A DNA stretch of 64,000 bases from Bradyrhizobium manausense. GTDB taxonomy: Bacteria > Pseudomonadota > Alphaproteobacteria > Rhizobiales > Xanthobacteraceae. Positions 50,197-59,091 of this stretch are shown one piece after another. How positions within the stretch are numbered: the first letter of the stretch is position 1; every line of letters starts with the position of its first letter. A program made the translations under genes and the position numbers. The DNA lies in NCBI RefSeq assembly GCF_018130615.1, contig NZ_JAFCKB010000003.1:372001-436000 (forward strand), given 5' to 3'. Under the pieces are notes generated by a model. It searched no databases. It was given only the letters and a program-made list of their open reading frames with translations, and was not told the DNA's origin.

Positions 50197-53100
50197 GTGT
50201 CGATCTACGTCGCATTACACCACGTCACGCACTACAAATACGACCGCCCGATCGACCTGGGTCCGCAAACCATCCGCCTGCGGCCGGCGCCGCATACGCG
50301 GACGCCGATCCTGAGCTACTCGCTCAAGGTCACGCCGGCGAACCATTTCGTGAACTGGCAGCAGGACCCGCAGGGCAACTGGCTCGCCCGCTACGTCTTT
50401 CCGGAGAAGACCACCGAGCTGAAATTCGAGGTCGACTTCACGACGCAGATGACCGTGGTCAACCCGTTCGACTTCTTCGTCGAACCCTATGCCGACAGCT
50501 TTCCGTTCGAATATCCGAGGGATCTCAAGACCGAGCTGGCGCCATATCTCGAGACCATCAAGCCCGATCCCGCCTTCGCGAAATATCTGGCCTCGATCCC
50601 GCGCGAGGCCCCGAACACGGTCAATTTCCTAGTCGATCTCAATCGCGAGCTCCAGAAGAAGATCAACTACATCATCCGCATGGAGCCCGGCGTGCAGACG
50701 CCGGAGGAGACGCTGACCTCCTGCGCCGGTTCATGCCGCGACTCCGCCTGGCTGCTGATCCAGACCTTTCGTCATCTCGGCCTCGCCGCACGTTTCGTCT
50801 CCGGCTATCTGATCCAGATCCGTCCCGACATCGATCCGATCGAGGGACCGCCGGAAGTCGAGAACGATTTTACCGATCTGCATGCTTGGGCCGAAGTCTA
50901 TCTGCCGGGCGCGGGCTGGATCGGCTTCGATGCGACATCCGGGATGCTCGCGGGCGAGGGGCACATCCCCGTTGCCGCTACGCCGCATTATCGCTCGGCC
51001 GCGCCGATCTCCGGCGGCGCCGGCTTTGCCGAGGTCGAGTTTGCCTTCGACATGAGCGTCCGGCGCATTCGTGAAGCGCCGCGCATCACAAAGCCGTTCT
51101 CCGACGAATCTTGGGCACGGCTGAACGATCTCGGCGAGCAGGTCGACGGCGATCTCGCCGCGCAAGACGTGCGGCTCACCATGGGTGGCGAGCCCACTTT
51201 CGTGTCCGTGGATGATCTCGAGGCGGCGGAGTGGAATACGGAGGCCGTCGGCCCGACCAAGCGCGCGCTCGGCGACGATCTGATCCGCCGTTTGCGCACG
51301 CGCTTCGCAGCCGGAGGCCTGCTGCATTACGGCCAGGGCAAATGGTATCCGGGCGAGAGCCTGCCGCGCTGGGCTTTCGGCCTCTACTGGCGCAAGGACG
51401 GCGTGCCGATCTGGAAGAACGCGGACCTCATTGCAAAAATCGAAAATCCCAAGCGTGCCCAGACCGAGGACGCCGAGGATTTCATGGAAGGCACGGCGGC
51501 GCGGCTCGGGCTCGATCCCGGCTACATCATTCCGGCCTATGAGGACACCGTCTACTGGCTGAAGAAGGAGGCCGAGCTTCCGATCAACGTCGATCCATCC
51601 AACTCGCAATTGTCCGATCCCGAGGCGCGCGCGCGCATGGCGCGAGTGTTCAATCAGGGCCTCCGCGCGCCGCGCGGCTTCGTGCTGCCGGTGCAGCGCT
51701 GGAATGCGCCGCCGCGCTGGCGCAGCGAGCGCTGGCAGCTCCGGCGCGGCCATCTGTTCCTGTCGCCGGGCGATTCACCGCTCGGCCTGCGCCTGCCGAT
51801 CGGCTCGCTCGGCTACGTCCCCCCCAATCAATATCCCTACATCGTCGAGCGAGATCCGCTGGAGGCGCGCGACAAGCTGCCGGTGTTCACGCCCCCGGCG
51901 CGGCCAAAAGCACCGCCGCGCGTCGCGCCCGAGCAGCTCAACACGTCCATCCCCGTCCGCACGGCGCTGTCGATCGAGGTCCGTGACGGCGTGATCTGTG
52001 CCTTCATGCCGCCGGTCGAGCGTATCGAAGATTATCTCGAGCTGGTCGCAGCGGTCGAGGCCACCGCCGAGGAGATGCAGCTTCAGGTCCATGTCGAGGG
52101 CTATGCGCCCCCGTTTGATCCGCGCATCGAGGTCATCAAGGTGACGCCCGACCCCGGCGTGATCGAGGTCAATATCCAGCCGGCGCAGAGCTGGCGCGAT
52201 GCGGTCGAGATCACCTCCGGCCTCTATGAGGATGCCGGCAAGGTGCGCCTCGGCGCCAACCGCTTTCTGGTCGATGGCCGCCACACCGGCACCGGTGGCG
52301 GCAACCACGTCGTGATCGGCGGCTCTTCACCGCAGGACTCACCGTTCCTGCGGCGCCCCGATCTCCTGAAGAGCCTCGTGCTGTACTGGCAGCGGCATCC
52401 GTCGCTGTCCTATTTCTTCTCCGGCCTGTTCATCGGTCCGACCAGCCAGGCGCCGCGTATCGACGAGGCGCGCCACGACAGTATCTACGAGCTCGAGATC
52501 GCGCTTTCGCATGTGCCGCCGCCGGGCTACCAGACGCCGCTGTGGCTGGTTGATCGCTTGTTCCGGCATCTGCTCGTCGATATCACCGGCAACACCCATC
52601 GCGCCGAGATCTGCATCGACAAGCTCTATTCGCCCGACGGGCCCACCGGCCGCCTCGGCCTCGTCGAATTCCGCGCGCTCGAAATGCCGCCGGACCCGCG
52701 CATGTCGCTGGCGCAGCAGCTCCTGATCCGCGCGCTGATCGCAAAGTTCTGGCGCGAGCCGCAGGCAGGCAAGTTCGTGCGCTGGGGCACCGCGCTGCAT
52801 GATCGATTCATGCTGCCGCATTTCATCTGGGAAGATTTTCTCGACATGCTCACCGAACTGAAGGAGTTCGGCTATCCTTTCGAGCCGGAATGGTATCTGG
52901 CCCAGCTCGAGTTCCGCTTCCCCGCCTTCGGCCGCGTCCATCATGGCGGCGTGACGCTGGAGCTGCGCCAGGCGCTGGAGCCCTGGCATGTGCTCGGCGA
53001 GGAGGGTTCGGCCGGCGGCACAGTGCGCTATGTCGACTCGTCGGTCGAGCGGCTCCAGGTCAAGGCCGAGGGCTTCGTCGAGGGCCGCCATGTCATGACC

Positions 53101-53466
53101 TGCAACGGCCGCCGCCTGCCGATGACATCGACAGGCCGCTCCGGAGAGGCCGTTGCCGGCGTCCGCTTCAAGGCCTGGCAGCCGGCCTCCGGCCTGCAGC
53201 CGACCATCCCTGTCCATGCGCCCCTGACCTTCGACCTCATCGACACCTGGAACGGCCGCTCGCTCGGCGGCTGCGTCTATCACGTCGCCCATCCCGGTGG
53301 CCGCAACTACGATACCAAGCCGGTCAACACCTATGAGGCCGAGGCGCGGCGGCTGGCACGCTTCCAGGACCACGGCCATACGCCCGGGCCCATGCAGCCG
53401 CCGCCCGAGGAACGCACAAATGAATTTCCGCTGACCCTCGACTTGCGGACCCCGCTCCTGCAATGA
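50197..53466 (+). CDS. Transglutaminase-like protein fused to DUF2126
   Basis: A 1089-residue predicted cytosolic protein. N-terminal beta domain ([20 protein letters not shown]), then a papain-like transglutaminase core with Cys180 ([20 protein letters not shown]), His229 ([13 protein letters not shown]) and Asp245 ([10 protein letters not shown]), and from about residue 320 a long DUF2126 region ([60 protein letters not shown]) that resembles glutamine-synthetase/amidoligase-type chemistry. GTG 50197 follows GGAG 11 bases upstream. First gene of the three-gene unit with the ATP-grasp/Alpha-E protein and the smaller transglutaminase; the system is predicted to build or modify a peptide, but its product is unknown. 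Confidence 0.88.
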   Translation: MSIYVALHHVTHYKYDRPIDLGPQTIRLRPAPHTRTPILSYSLKVTPANHFVNWQQDPQGNWLARYVFPEKTTELKFEVDFTTQMTVVNPFDFFVEPYADSFPFEYPRDLKTELAPYLETIKPDPAFAKYLASIPREAPNTVNFLVDLNRELQKKINYIIRMEPGVQTPEETLTSCAGSCRDSAWLLIQTFRHLGLAARFVSGYLIQIRPDIDPIEGPPEVENDFTDLHAWAEVYLPGAGWIGFDATSGMLAGEGHIPVAATPHYRSAAPISGGAGFAEVEFAFDMSVRRIREAPRITKPFSDESWARLNDLGEQVDGDLAAQDVRLTMGGEPTFVSVDDLEAAEWNTEAVGPTKRALGDDLIRRLRTRFAAGGLLHYGQGKWYPGESLPRWAFGLYWRKDGVPIWKNADLIAKIENPKRAQTEDAEDFMEGTAARLGLDPGYIIPAYEDTVYWLKKEAELPINVDPSNSQLSDPEARARMARVFNQGLRAPRGFVLPVQRWNAPPRWRSERWQLRRGHLFLSPGDSPLGLRLPIGSLGYVPPNQYPYIVERDPLEARDKLPVFTPPARPKAPPRVAPEQLNTSIPVRTALSIEVRDGVICAFMPPVERIEDYLELVAAVEATAEEMQLQVHVEGYAPPFDPRIEVIKVTPDPGVIEVNIQPAQSWRDAVEITSGLYEDAGKVRLGANRFLVDGRHTGTGGGNHVVIGGSSPQDSPFLRRPDLLKSLVLYWQRHPSLSYFFSGLFIGPTSQAPRIDEARHDSIYELEIALSHVPPPGYQTPLWLVDRLFRHLLVDITGNTHRAEICIDKLYSPDGPTGRLGLVEFRALEMPPDPRMSLAQQLLIRALIAKFWREPQAGKFVRWGTALHDRFMLPHFIWEDFLDMLTELKEFGYPFEPEWYLAQLEFRFPAFGRVHHGGVTLELRQALEPWHVLGEEGSAGGTVRYVDSSVERLQVKAEGFVEGRHVMTCNGRRLPMTSTGRSGEAVAGVRFKAWQPASGLQPTIPVHAPLTFDLIDTWNGRSLGGCVYHVAHPGGRNYDTKPVNTYEAEARRLARFQDHGHTPGPMQPPPEERTNEFPLTLDLRTPLLQ

Positions 53467-53493
53467 GTATGATGGTGGGGCAGGGAGAGGCGC

Positions 53494-56016
53494 ATGGGCG
53501 AAGGCGCAGCCGAAGAGGACAGAGCGGGCAAGGCGCAGGGACAGCGTGAGGGGCAGCGCCGCCTCGCGCAATGGGTCCGCGACTATCGCCGTCTGCCCGG
53601 CATTCCCGATGAGTTCCTGGGGCCCGGCGGCGCCCCGCGCGCGGTCTGGAGCCGCTTCTTCGATGCTTTCGGCGCGCTCGCGCCTGACGAGGTCGAGCGG
53701 CGCTTCGGAATGGCCGACCGCCACCTGCGCGAGGCCGGCGTCACCTACCGTGCGCCGGGCGATAGCGCCGACCGGCCGTGGTCGCTCAGCCATCTGCCGC
53801 TGCTGATCGACGAGGCCGACTGGAAGCAGCTCTCCGCCGGCATCACCCAGCGCGCCGAGCTCTTGGAGCTCGTGCTGCGCGACATCTATGGCGAAGGCCG
53901 GCTGGTCGCGGAAGGCGCGCTGCCGGCCGGTGCGATTGCCGGCAGCCCTGAATATCTCCGCGCCGTCTGTGGCGTGCCGCCGCCGGGCGGGCGCTACCTC
54001 TCGCTCTATGCCGCCGATGTCGGCCGCGGACCCGACGGCCGCTGGTGGGTGCTCGGCGACCGCACCCAGGCCCCGTCGGGCGCGGGCTACGCGCTGGAGA
54101 ACCGCCTGGTGCTCTCGCGCGCCTTCTCCGATCTCTACAAGTCGATGAACGTGCCGCGCGTCGCGCCGTTCTTCGAGGCGTTCCGCGACTCGCTTCGTGC
54201 GCGCGCCGATCGTGACGAGCCGCGCATCGGCGTGCTCACGCCCGGCAGTTTCAGCGAGACCTATTTCGAGCACGCGACGCTGGCGCGCTATCTCGGCTTC
54301 CTCTTGGTCGAGGGCGATGATCTCGCCGTCAGCGACAACCGCATCCACATCCGCACGGTTGCCGGGCTGAAGCGGCTCGACGTGCTGCTTCGTCGCGTCG
54401 ATTCCAACTCGCTCGATCCGCTAGAGCTCGATGCCTCCTCGCATCTCGGCGTGCCCGGCCTGATCGACGTGCTGCGCAAGGACGGCGTCGTCGTCGCCAA
54501 CATGCCGGGCTCGGGCGTGCCGGAGGCGCGGGCGCTGCTCGGTTTCCTGCCGGCGCTCAGCCGCCGCCTGCTCGGCGAAGAGCTGAAGATGCCGCACATC
54601 GCGACCTGGTGGTGCGGCCAGAAATTGGCGCGCGACGAGGTGTTGTCGCGGCTCGACGAGGTCGCGATCGAAGGTGCTTATCAGCGCGGCGTTCCCGGCT
54701 TCGAAAGCAACGGACCCGTGCTGGCGAGCGAGCTCGACACCGCCGGGCGTCAGCGCCTGGTTGATGCCATCAGCGCGCGTGGCATGGACTACGTCGGCCA
54801 GGAGGTGGTGCGTCTGTCCACCATGCCGGTGTGGGAGCACGGTCAGCTGACGCCGCGTCCGTTCGTGTTGCGCGTGTTCGCAGCCGCAACGCCGGACGGC
54901 TGGGCCATCATGCCCGGCGGCTTCTGCCGGATCGCAGAGCAGCCGGACGCGCGCGCGGTGTCGATGGGTGACGGCGCCCGTGCCGCCGACGTCTGGGTGG
55001 TTTCGGAGAAGAAGGTCTCGACCGCATCGCTGCTGCCGGCGACCGACAAGGTGCGGATCCGCCGCATCGCCGGCGTGCTGCCGAGCCGCGCCGCGGACAA
55101 CCTGTTCTGGCTCGGCCGCTATCTCGAACGCGCCGAGGCGACGCTGCGGCTGGTCCGTGCGCTGGGCTCGCCGAGCGGGCCCAACAAGGGCACCGCGGCC
55201 TCGTTGCAATCCGCCGAACGGATCCAGCGCCTGCTGGTGACCTGGGGCGCGATCTCGCAGACCTCACGTGCGGCGCCGGGGCGTATCGTTGCCGAAGCGT
55301 TGCAGAGCGAGGCGCGCTTCGGCTCGGCGCTGTCGCTGGTGCGCGCGGCGCAACGCACGGCGACCTCCTTGCGCGAGCGGTTGTCGCCAGATGCCTGGCA
55401 GGTCATCATCGAAATGGCCGAGCGGCTCTCTTATGAGGTCGAGGACGACGACAGCGTGTTGAGCGCGGCCGAGCTGACCTTGCAGGAGCTTGCGAGCTTC
55501 GCAGGCCTGGCGCAGGAGAACATGAACCGCGCCGCCGGCTGGCGCTTCCTCGACATCGGCCGCCGCACCGAGCGTGCGATCAACACGGCCCGTTTCGCCC
55601 GACAGTTTGCCTATGACGAGGCCGGCGACGAAGACCTCGATATCCTGCTGACGCTGGTGGATTCCCAGATCACCTATCGCTCGCGCTACCTGCTGGCGCC
55701 GATCCTGGCGCCGGTGCGCGACCTCGCGGTGCTCGACAGCTACAATCCGCGCTCGGTGGCGTTCCAGGTGGCAACCCTGAACGAGCATATCGCGGCGCTG
55801 CCAAGCCTGAAGGAGCACGGTCTGATCGAGCGGCCGCAGCGGCTTGCGATAGCGGTGCAGTCCATGCTGGCCACGGCCGAGGCCGAGAAGCTCGAGGTCA
55901 AGACGTTGTTCGCGCTGGAGCAGGATCTGCTCAGTCTCGCCGAAGCCATTGGGCTGCACTACTTCCCCCATGGTCCGAATGCGAGCCGGCCGGAAAAGCT
56001 GACGGGGCTGGCGTGA
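53494..56016 (+). CDS. Circularly permuted ATP-grasp protein fused to an Alpha-E domain
   Basis: An 840-residue fusion. Residues about 1-510 are a circularly permuted type 2 ATP-grasp module (DUF404/407: ITQRAELLELVLRDIYGEGR, LYAADVGRGPDGRWWVLGDR, TQAPSGAGYALENRLVLSRA, RIGVLTPGSFSETYFEHATL, VLRVFAAATPDGWAIMPGGF). From about 528 follows an all-helical Alpha-E domain (DUF403: LPSRAADNLFWLGRYLERAE, GWRFLDIGRRTERAINTARF). In most bacteria these are two adjacent genes; here they are one protein. The next gene starts in its stop codon (GTGA at 56013). An ATP-dependent carboxylate-amine ligase is the expected activity. Confidence 0.9.
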   Translation: MGEGAAEEDRAGKAQGQREGQRRLAQWVRDYRRLPGIPDEFLGPGGAPRAVWSRFFDAFGALAPDEVERRFGMADRHLREAGVTYRAPGDSADRPWSLSHLPLLIDEADWKQLSAGITQRAELLELVLRDIYGEGRLVAEGALPAGAIAGSPEYLRAVCGVPPPGGRYLSLYAADVGRGPDGRWWVLGDRTQAPSGAGYALENRLVLSRAFSDLYKSMNVPRVAPFFEAFRDSLRARADRDEPRIGVLTPGSFSETYFEHATLARYLGFLLVEGDDLAVSDNRIHIRTVAGLKRLDVLLRRVDSNSLDPLELDASSHLGVPGLIDVLRKDGVVVANMPGSGVPEARALLGFLPALSRRLLGEELKMPHIATWWCGQKLARDEVLSRLDEVAIEGAYQRGVPGFESNGPVLASELDTAGRQRLVDAISARGMDYVGQEVVRLSTMPVWEHGQLTPRPFVLRVFAAATPDGWAIMPGGFCRIAEQPDARAVSMGDGARAADVWVVSEKKVSTASLLPATDKVRIRRIAGVLPSRAADNLFWLGRYLERAEATLRLVRALGSPSGPNKGTAASLQSAERIQRLLVTWGAISQTSRAAPGRIVAEALQSEARFGSALSLVRAAQRTATSLRERLSPDAWQVIIEMAERLSYEVEDDDSVLSAAELTLQELASFAGLAQENMNRAAGWRFLDIGRRTERAINTARFARQFAYDEAGDEDLDILLTLVDSQITYRSRYLLAPILAPVRDLAVLDSYNPRSVAFQVATLNEHIAALPSLKEHGLIERPQRLAIAVQSMLATAEAEKLEVKTLFALEQDLLSLAEAIGLHYFPHGPNASRPEKLTGLA

Positions 56017-56891
56017 TCTACGACATCCGTCACGTCACCACCTACGAATACGAGAGCCCGGTCAGCTTCGCCCGCTGTACGCTTCGGCTCGAGCCGAAGG
56101 ACGGCAACGGTCAGGAGCTGATCTCGCACAAGGTCGAGATCCGGCCGCGTCCGTCCGAGCGCCATGTCCGCCGTGACTTCTTCGGCACGCTGACCGAGAG
56201 TGTGGTGATCGACGCCGCGCATCGCAATTTGCGCATCGATTCCCGTTCGCGTGTCTCGGTGTCGCGCCAGCCGCCGGCGCGCGATGCTACCAGCCCGTCC
56301 TGGGAGAGCATCCGCGACATCGCGTTTGAAGCGACGAGCCTCCGGCCGTCCTCGCCGGTTGGTTATGTCTTCGCGAGCCCCTTGGTGCCGGTGTTGCGTC
56401 CCGTCAGTGCCTATGCGGCTTCGAGCTTTGCGTCAGGCGCGGGCATCCTCGCTGGCGCGGTCGATTTGATGCATCGCATCCGCACCGAGTTTCGCTACGA
56501 CCCCAAGGCCACCGCGATCTCGACGCCGCTGAACGAGGTCTTCGACAAGCGCCACGGCGTCTGCCAGGATTTTGCTCATGTGATGATCGCAGGCCTGCGT
56601 GGGCTCGGTCTGCCTGCCGCCTATGTCAGCGGTTACTTGCGCACGATCCCGCCGGCGGGCCAGCCGCGCTTGCAGGGCGCCGATGCGACGCATGCCTGGG
56701 TGTCGCTGTGGTGTGGAGCCGAGCTCGGCTGGATCGATTTCGACCCGACCAATGATCTGCTGGTCAACAACGATCACATCGTGCTGGCGGTTGGCCGCGA
56801 CTTCTCCGATGTCTCGCCGGTCGATGGCATCATCGTCGGCTCGCCGAAGCAGAAGCTCGGCGTCGCCGTCGACGTGTTGCTGGTGGAGTGA
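56013..56891 (+). CDS. Transglutaminase family protein
   Basis: A 292-residue bacterial transglutaminase-like peptidase. N-terminal beta domain MIYDIRHVTTYEYESPVSFA, catalytic Cys184 (FDKRHGVCQDFAHVMIAGLR), His227 (ADATHAWVSLW) and Asp244 (WIDFDPTNDLLVNNDHIVLA). It shares the YDIRHVTTYEYE-type start and GSYL/SGYL sequence with the N-terminal part of the 50197 gene, so the operon holds two paralogous transglutaminase modules. GTG 56013 overlaps the previous TGA. The activity could be hydrolysis or transfer at amide bonds of the product made by the ATP-grasp enzyme. Confidence 0.92.
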   Translation: MIYDIRHVTTYEYESPVSFARCTLRLEPKDGNGQELISHKVEIRPRPSERHVRRDFFGTLTESVVIDAAHRNLRIDSRSRVSVSRQPPARDATSPSWESIRDIAFEATSLRPSSPVGYVFASPLVPVLRPVSAYAASSFASGAGILAGAVDLMHRIRTEFRYDPKATAISTPLNEVFDKRHGVCQDFAHVMIAGLRGLGLPAAYVSGYLRTIPPAGQPRLQGADATHAWVSLWCGAELGWIDFDPTNDLLVNNDHIVLAVGRDFSDVSPVDGIIVGSPKQKLGVAVDVLLVE

Positions 56892-56985
56892 CCGCAGTCT
56901 CACCGCTTGGCGTGGTGAACGGATGCATCCGAGTGGGCGAAAATTTGTTTCCGCGTGTTTCCCGGCGGCCGGGGGCGATCGTCCA

Positions 56986-57000
56986 TTAATGCGCTGTTAA
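56986..57000 (+). promoter_or_regulatory. CtrA-type binding box TTAA-N7-TTAA
   Basis: TTAA at 56986-56989, seven bases (TGCGCTG), TTAA at 56997-57000 followed by CC. This is a perfect full-length match to the alphaproteobacterial CtrA consensus, lying 51 bases before the start of the small ORF and TPR/ATP-grasp gene, in a GC-rich surround where TTAA is rare. Confidence 0.5.
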
Positions 57001-57050
57001 CCATGTCCCCGCGACATATTGGCACACCTTTCCTTGTTGAAGCCGAATCC

Positions 57051-57155
57051 ATGGTCGAGGCCCCCGTATTGCTGACGGACACCGCCGAACAGGTGGCGAT
57101 CGCGCGGACCTTGCATGGCGTCACCTTCACGGCGACGTTTCCGGAGACCGCATGA
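57051..57155 (+). CDS. 34-residue small protein overlapping the TPR/ATP-grasp gene
   Basis: An ATG frame of 34 codons whose TGA overlaps the ATG of the next gene (ATGA). Third positions are G or C in 29 of 34 codons, against 7 of 16 in the in-frame codons from 57003 to 57050, so coding appears to begin at 57051. The ribosome-binding site is weak (TTGAAG). The product starts MVEAPVLLTDTAEQVAIART and ends in LHGVTFTATFPETA, a Thr-rich tail with an acidic residue and no Cys. I do not recognise a family. Tight coupling with an ATP-grasp gene suggests a leader, a partner, or a substrate peptide for that enzyme. Confidence 0.5.
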   Translation: MVEAPVLLTDTAEQVAIARTLHGVTFTATFPETA

Positions 57156-58786
57156 CGTCACTATCGATGGCCTTCCCGACGGCGGAGACCGATCCGCCGA
57201 GCGTTTCCGAATTGTTGCGCGCGGGTCGTGAGCACTACCGGAGCGGGGAGATCAAGCGGGCGATCGCGATCTTTCAGGCCGGGCTCGCGCTTGCTGCCAC
57301 GGCGTCGATCGGTGTGGTGGTCGACGGCGTTGCCGATCTTCACGCCGCTCTTGCCAATGCGTTCATGCTCTCCGACGACATCGCCGCAGCGGCCGCAAAC
57401 TACAAGGCTGCCTTGCGGATCGCGCCGCATCTCGTCGCCTGCTGGTGCAATCTCGGCATCGTTCATCAGCGCAGCGGCCAAGCCCAGGACGCGATTTCGC
57501 TTTACCTCGAGGCGCTCCGGCGCAATCCGGGCCACCGGCCCTCGCGCACGAATCTGGTCCAGGCGCTGGTGGCGACGCGGCAGTTCGCGATCGCAAGAAC
57601 GCTGTTGCTCGAATTGCTCGAGGAGACCCCCGAGGATGCCGGGCTTCGCAGCCAGCTCGGCAAGGTCTGCTTCGAGCTTGGCGAGACGGACGAGGCGCTC
57701 GTGCAGTTCGAGCGGGCGGTGGCGCTGGCTCCAGAGCAGGCCGAGAACTTCTACTGGGTTGGAGCCATCCGTCAGGCGCGGGGCGAGTTGGAGGTGGCGC
57801 AGGCCGCCTACGCCCGTGCCGCACAAGTGCATCCGATCCTGCGCAGGCCCGCCGCCAAATCGCCGCCGGCGTTTCGGGCGCTGGCGCTGTTTGCGCCCTT
57901 CGTCGGCAACACGCCGGTCGAATTTCTCTTCAGGGATTGTGCGTACCAGACCAGCATTCTGTCGCTGCTGCCAGGCAGCCAGCCGGATGTCGCCCTGCTG
58001 GCGCACGAGGCCGACGTCGTCGTCAACCTCGTCTCCGACGCAGATCAAGGCGCGGACGTGCTTCCTGTCGCCACCGCGCTCGCACGAGGCCTCGGCAAGC
58101 CGGTCGTCAACGATCCCGCAAAGATTGAGAACACCACGCGCGACGCCACCGCGTTGGCACTCGCCGACGTCGCGGGCTGCCGCGTGCCGCGCACGTTGCG
58201 CATTGTGGCCGGGGAGGGACTTCCCGACGGCCTCGACCTCGCCTTTCCAGTGCTGGCGCGCCAGGCCGGCATGCACGGCGGCGACGTCTTCGAGAAGCTC
58301 GACGATATCGCGGCGCTGACCGCGTTCCTCACGGCTCACGCGGGCCATGATCGCTATTTGATCGACTATATCGACTATCGCTCCGCCGACGGCTTTTACC
58401 GCAAATACAGGTTCTTGTTCATCGGCGAGGAAATCCTGCCCTACCATCTGGCGATCGGAGACGACTGGAAGCTCCATCGCGACGCGACCGACATGGCGCA
58501 TCACGCCTGGATGCAGAGCGAGGAGGAGGGCTTCCTGCGCGCGCCCGGGCAGGTCTTCGGCCCGTCCCATGACGCGGCGTTGCGAGTCATTCGCGATCGC
58601 ATCGGCCTCGACTATTTCGGCATCGACTGCGCCCTCGACCTTGACGGCCAACTGGTCGTGTTCGAGGTCAACGCCTCCATGCTGGTGCACGACCAGAATC
58701 CGGAATTTCCTTACAAGGATCCTTATATCCGCAGGATTAAAGTCGCGTTCGAGGGAATGCTCGCGCGCTTTGCGCAGGGGAATTGA
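57152..58786 (+). CDS. TPR protein with C-terminal ATP-grasp-like domain
   Basis: A 544-residue protein. Residues about 15-230 form tetratricopeptide repeats (AIAIFQAGLALAATAS, LHAALANAFMLSDDIAAAAA, WCNLGIVHQRSGQAQDAISL, LGETDEALVQFERAVALAPE). The C-terminal half looks like a RimK-type ATP-grasp: FPVLARQAGMHGGDVFEKL (nucleotide loop), YLIDYIDYRSADGFYRKYRF, IGLDYFGIDCALDLDGQLVV, and FEVNASMLVH with the Glu and Asn that bind metal. Predicted to be a cytosolic ATP-dependent carboxylate ligase recruited by its TPRs to a protein partner. ATG 57152 overlaps the small ORF. A CtrA-type box lies upstream. Substrate unknown. Confidence 0.82.
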   Translation: MTSLSMAFPTAETDPPSVSELLRAGREHYRSGEIKRAIAIFQAGLALAATASIGVVVDGVADLHAALANAFMLSDDIAAAAANYKAALRIAPHLVACWCNLGIVHQRSGQAQDAISLYLEALRRNPGHRPSRTNLVQALVATRQFAIARTLLLELLEETPEDAGLRSQLGKVCFELGETDEALVQFERAVALAPEQAENFYWVGAIRQARGELEVAQAAYARAAQVHPILRRPAAKSPPAFRALALFAPFVGNTPVEFLFRDCAYQTSILSLLPGSQPDVALLAHEADVVVNLVSDADQGADVLPVATALARGLGKPVVNDPAKIENTTRDATALALADVAGCRVPRTLRIVAGEGLPDGLDLAFPVLARQAGMHGGDVFEKLDDIAALTAFLTAHAGHDRYLIDYIDYRSADGFYRKYRFLFIGEEILPYHLAIGDDWKLHRDATDMAHHAWMQSEEEGFLRAPGQVFGPSHDAALRVIRDRIGLDYFGIDCALDLDGQLVVFEVNASMLVHDQNPEFPYKDPYIRRIKVAFEGMLARFAQGN

Positions 58787-59091
58787 CGCCACCGTCCGCT
58801 TCGCGGTGCAGGTTCCCTGATCCGGCTGCGGCGGACACCCACGCGCGCACATCCATCGCAAGATGAACGGTCGGCCAATGGCCGGGCTGGCGAAGCGTCG
58901 CTCGGCCCAGCCTGTGGATGCATCGAGCCATCACCGCAACCGTGATGCTGCGCGGCAGGACAGGATCATATTTACGTATTTTTGCTCCAGGATTTGGCCC
59001 ATCGCCCCGGATTGGGCTATGCTGACATCGAACACGAGAATGAGGCGTCGGGAGTTACCGTGGGACACCACCGACAGACGGGGCTGCATCC
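58787..59091 (+). other. Intergenic region upstream of the HD-domain gene
   Basis: A 305-bp gap. A possible sigma-70-like promoter is TTGGCC (58994-58999), 18 bases, TATGCT (59018-59023). Short frames here have poor codon use; I find no repeat copy, terminator or convincing gene. Confidence 0.4.

Noticed and set aside
52339-54348. A 669-codon minus-strand open frame across the DUF2126/ATP-grasp junction
   Set aside because: Antisense shadow of two well-supported genes.
57003-57050. Upstream extension of the small ORF to ATG 57003
   Set aside because: These 16 codons have only 7 G/C third positions, unlike the following 34, and there is no ribosome-binding site; likely leader sequence.
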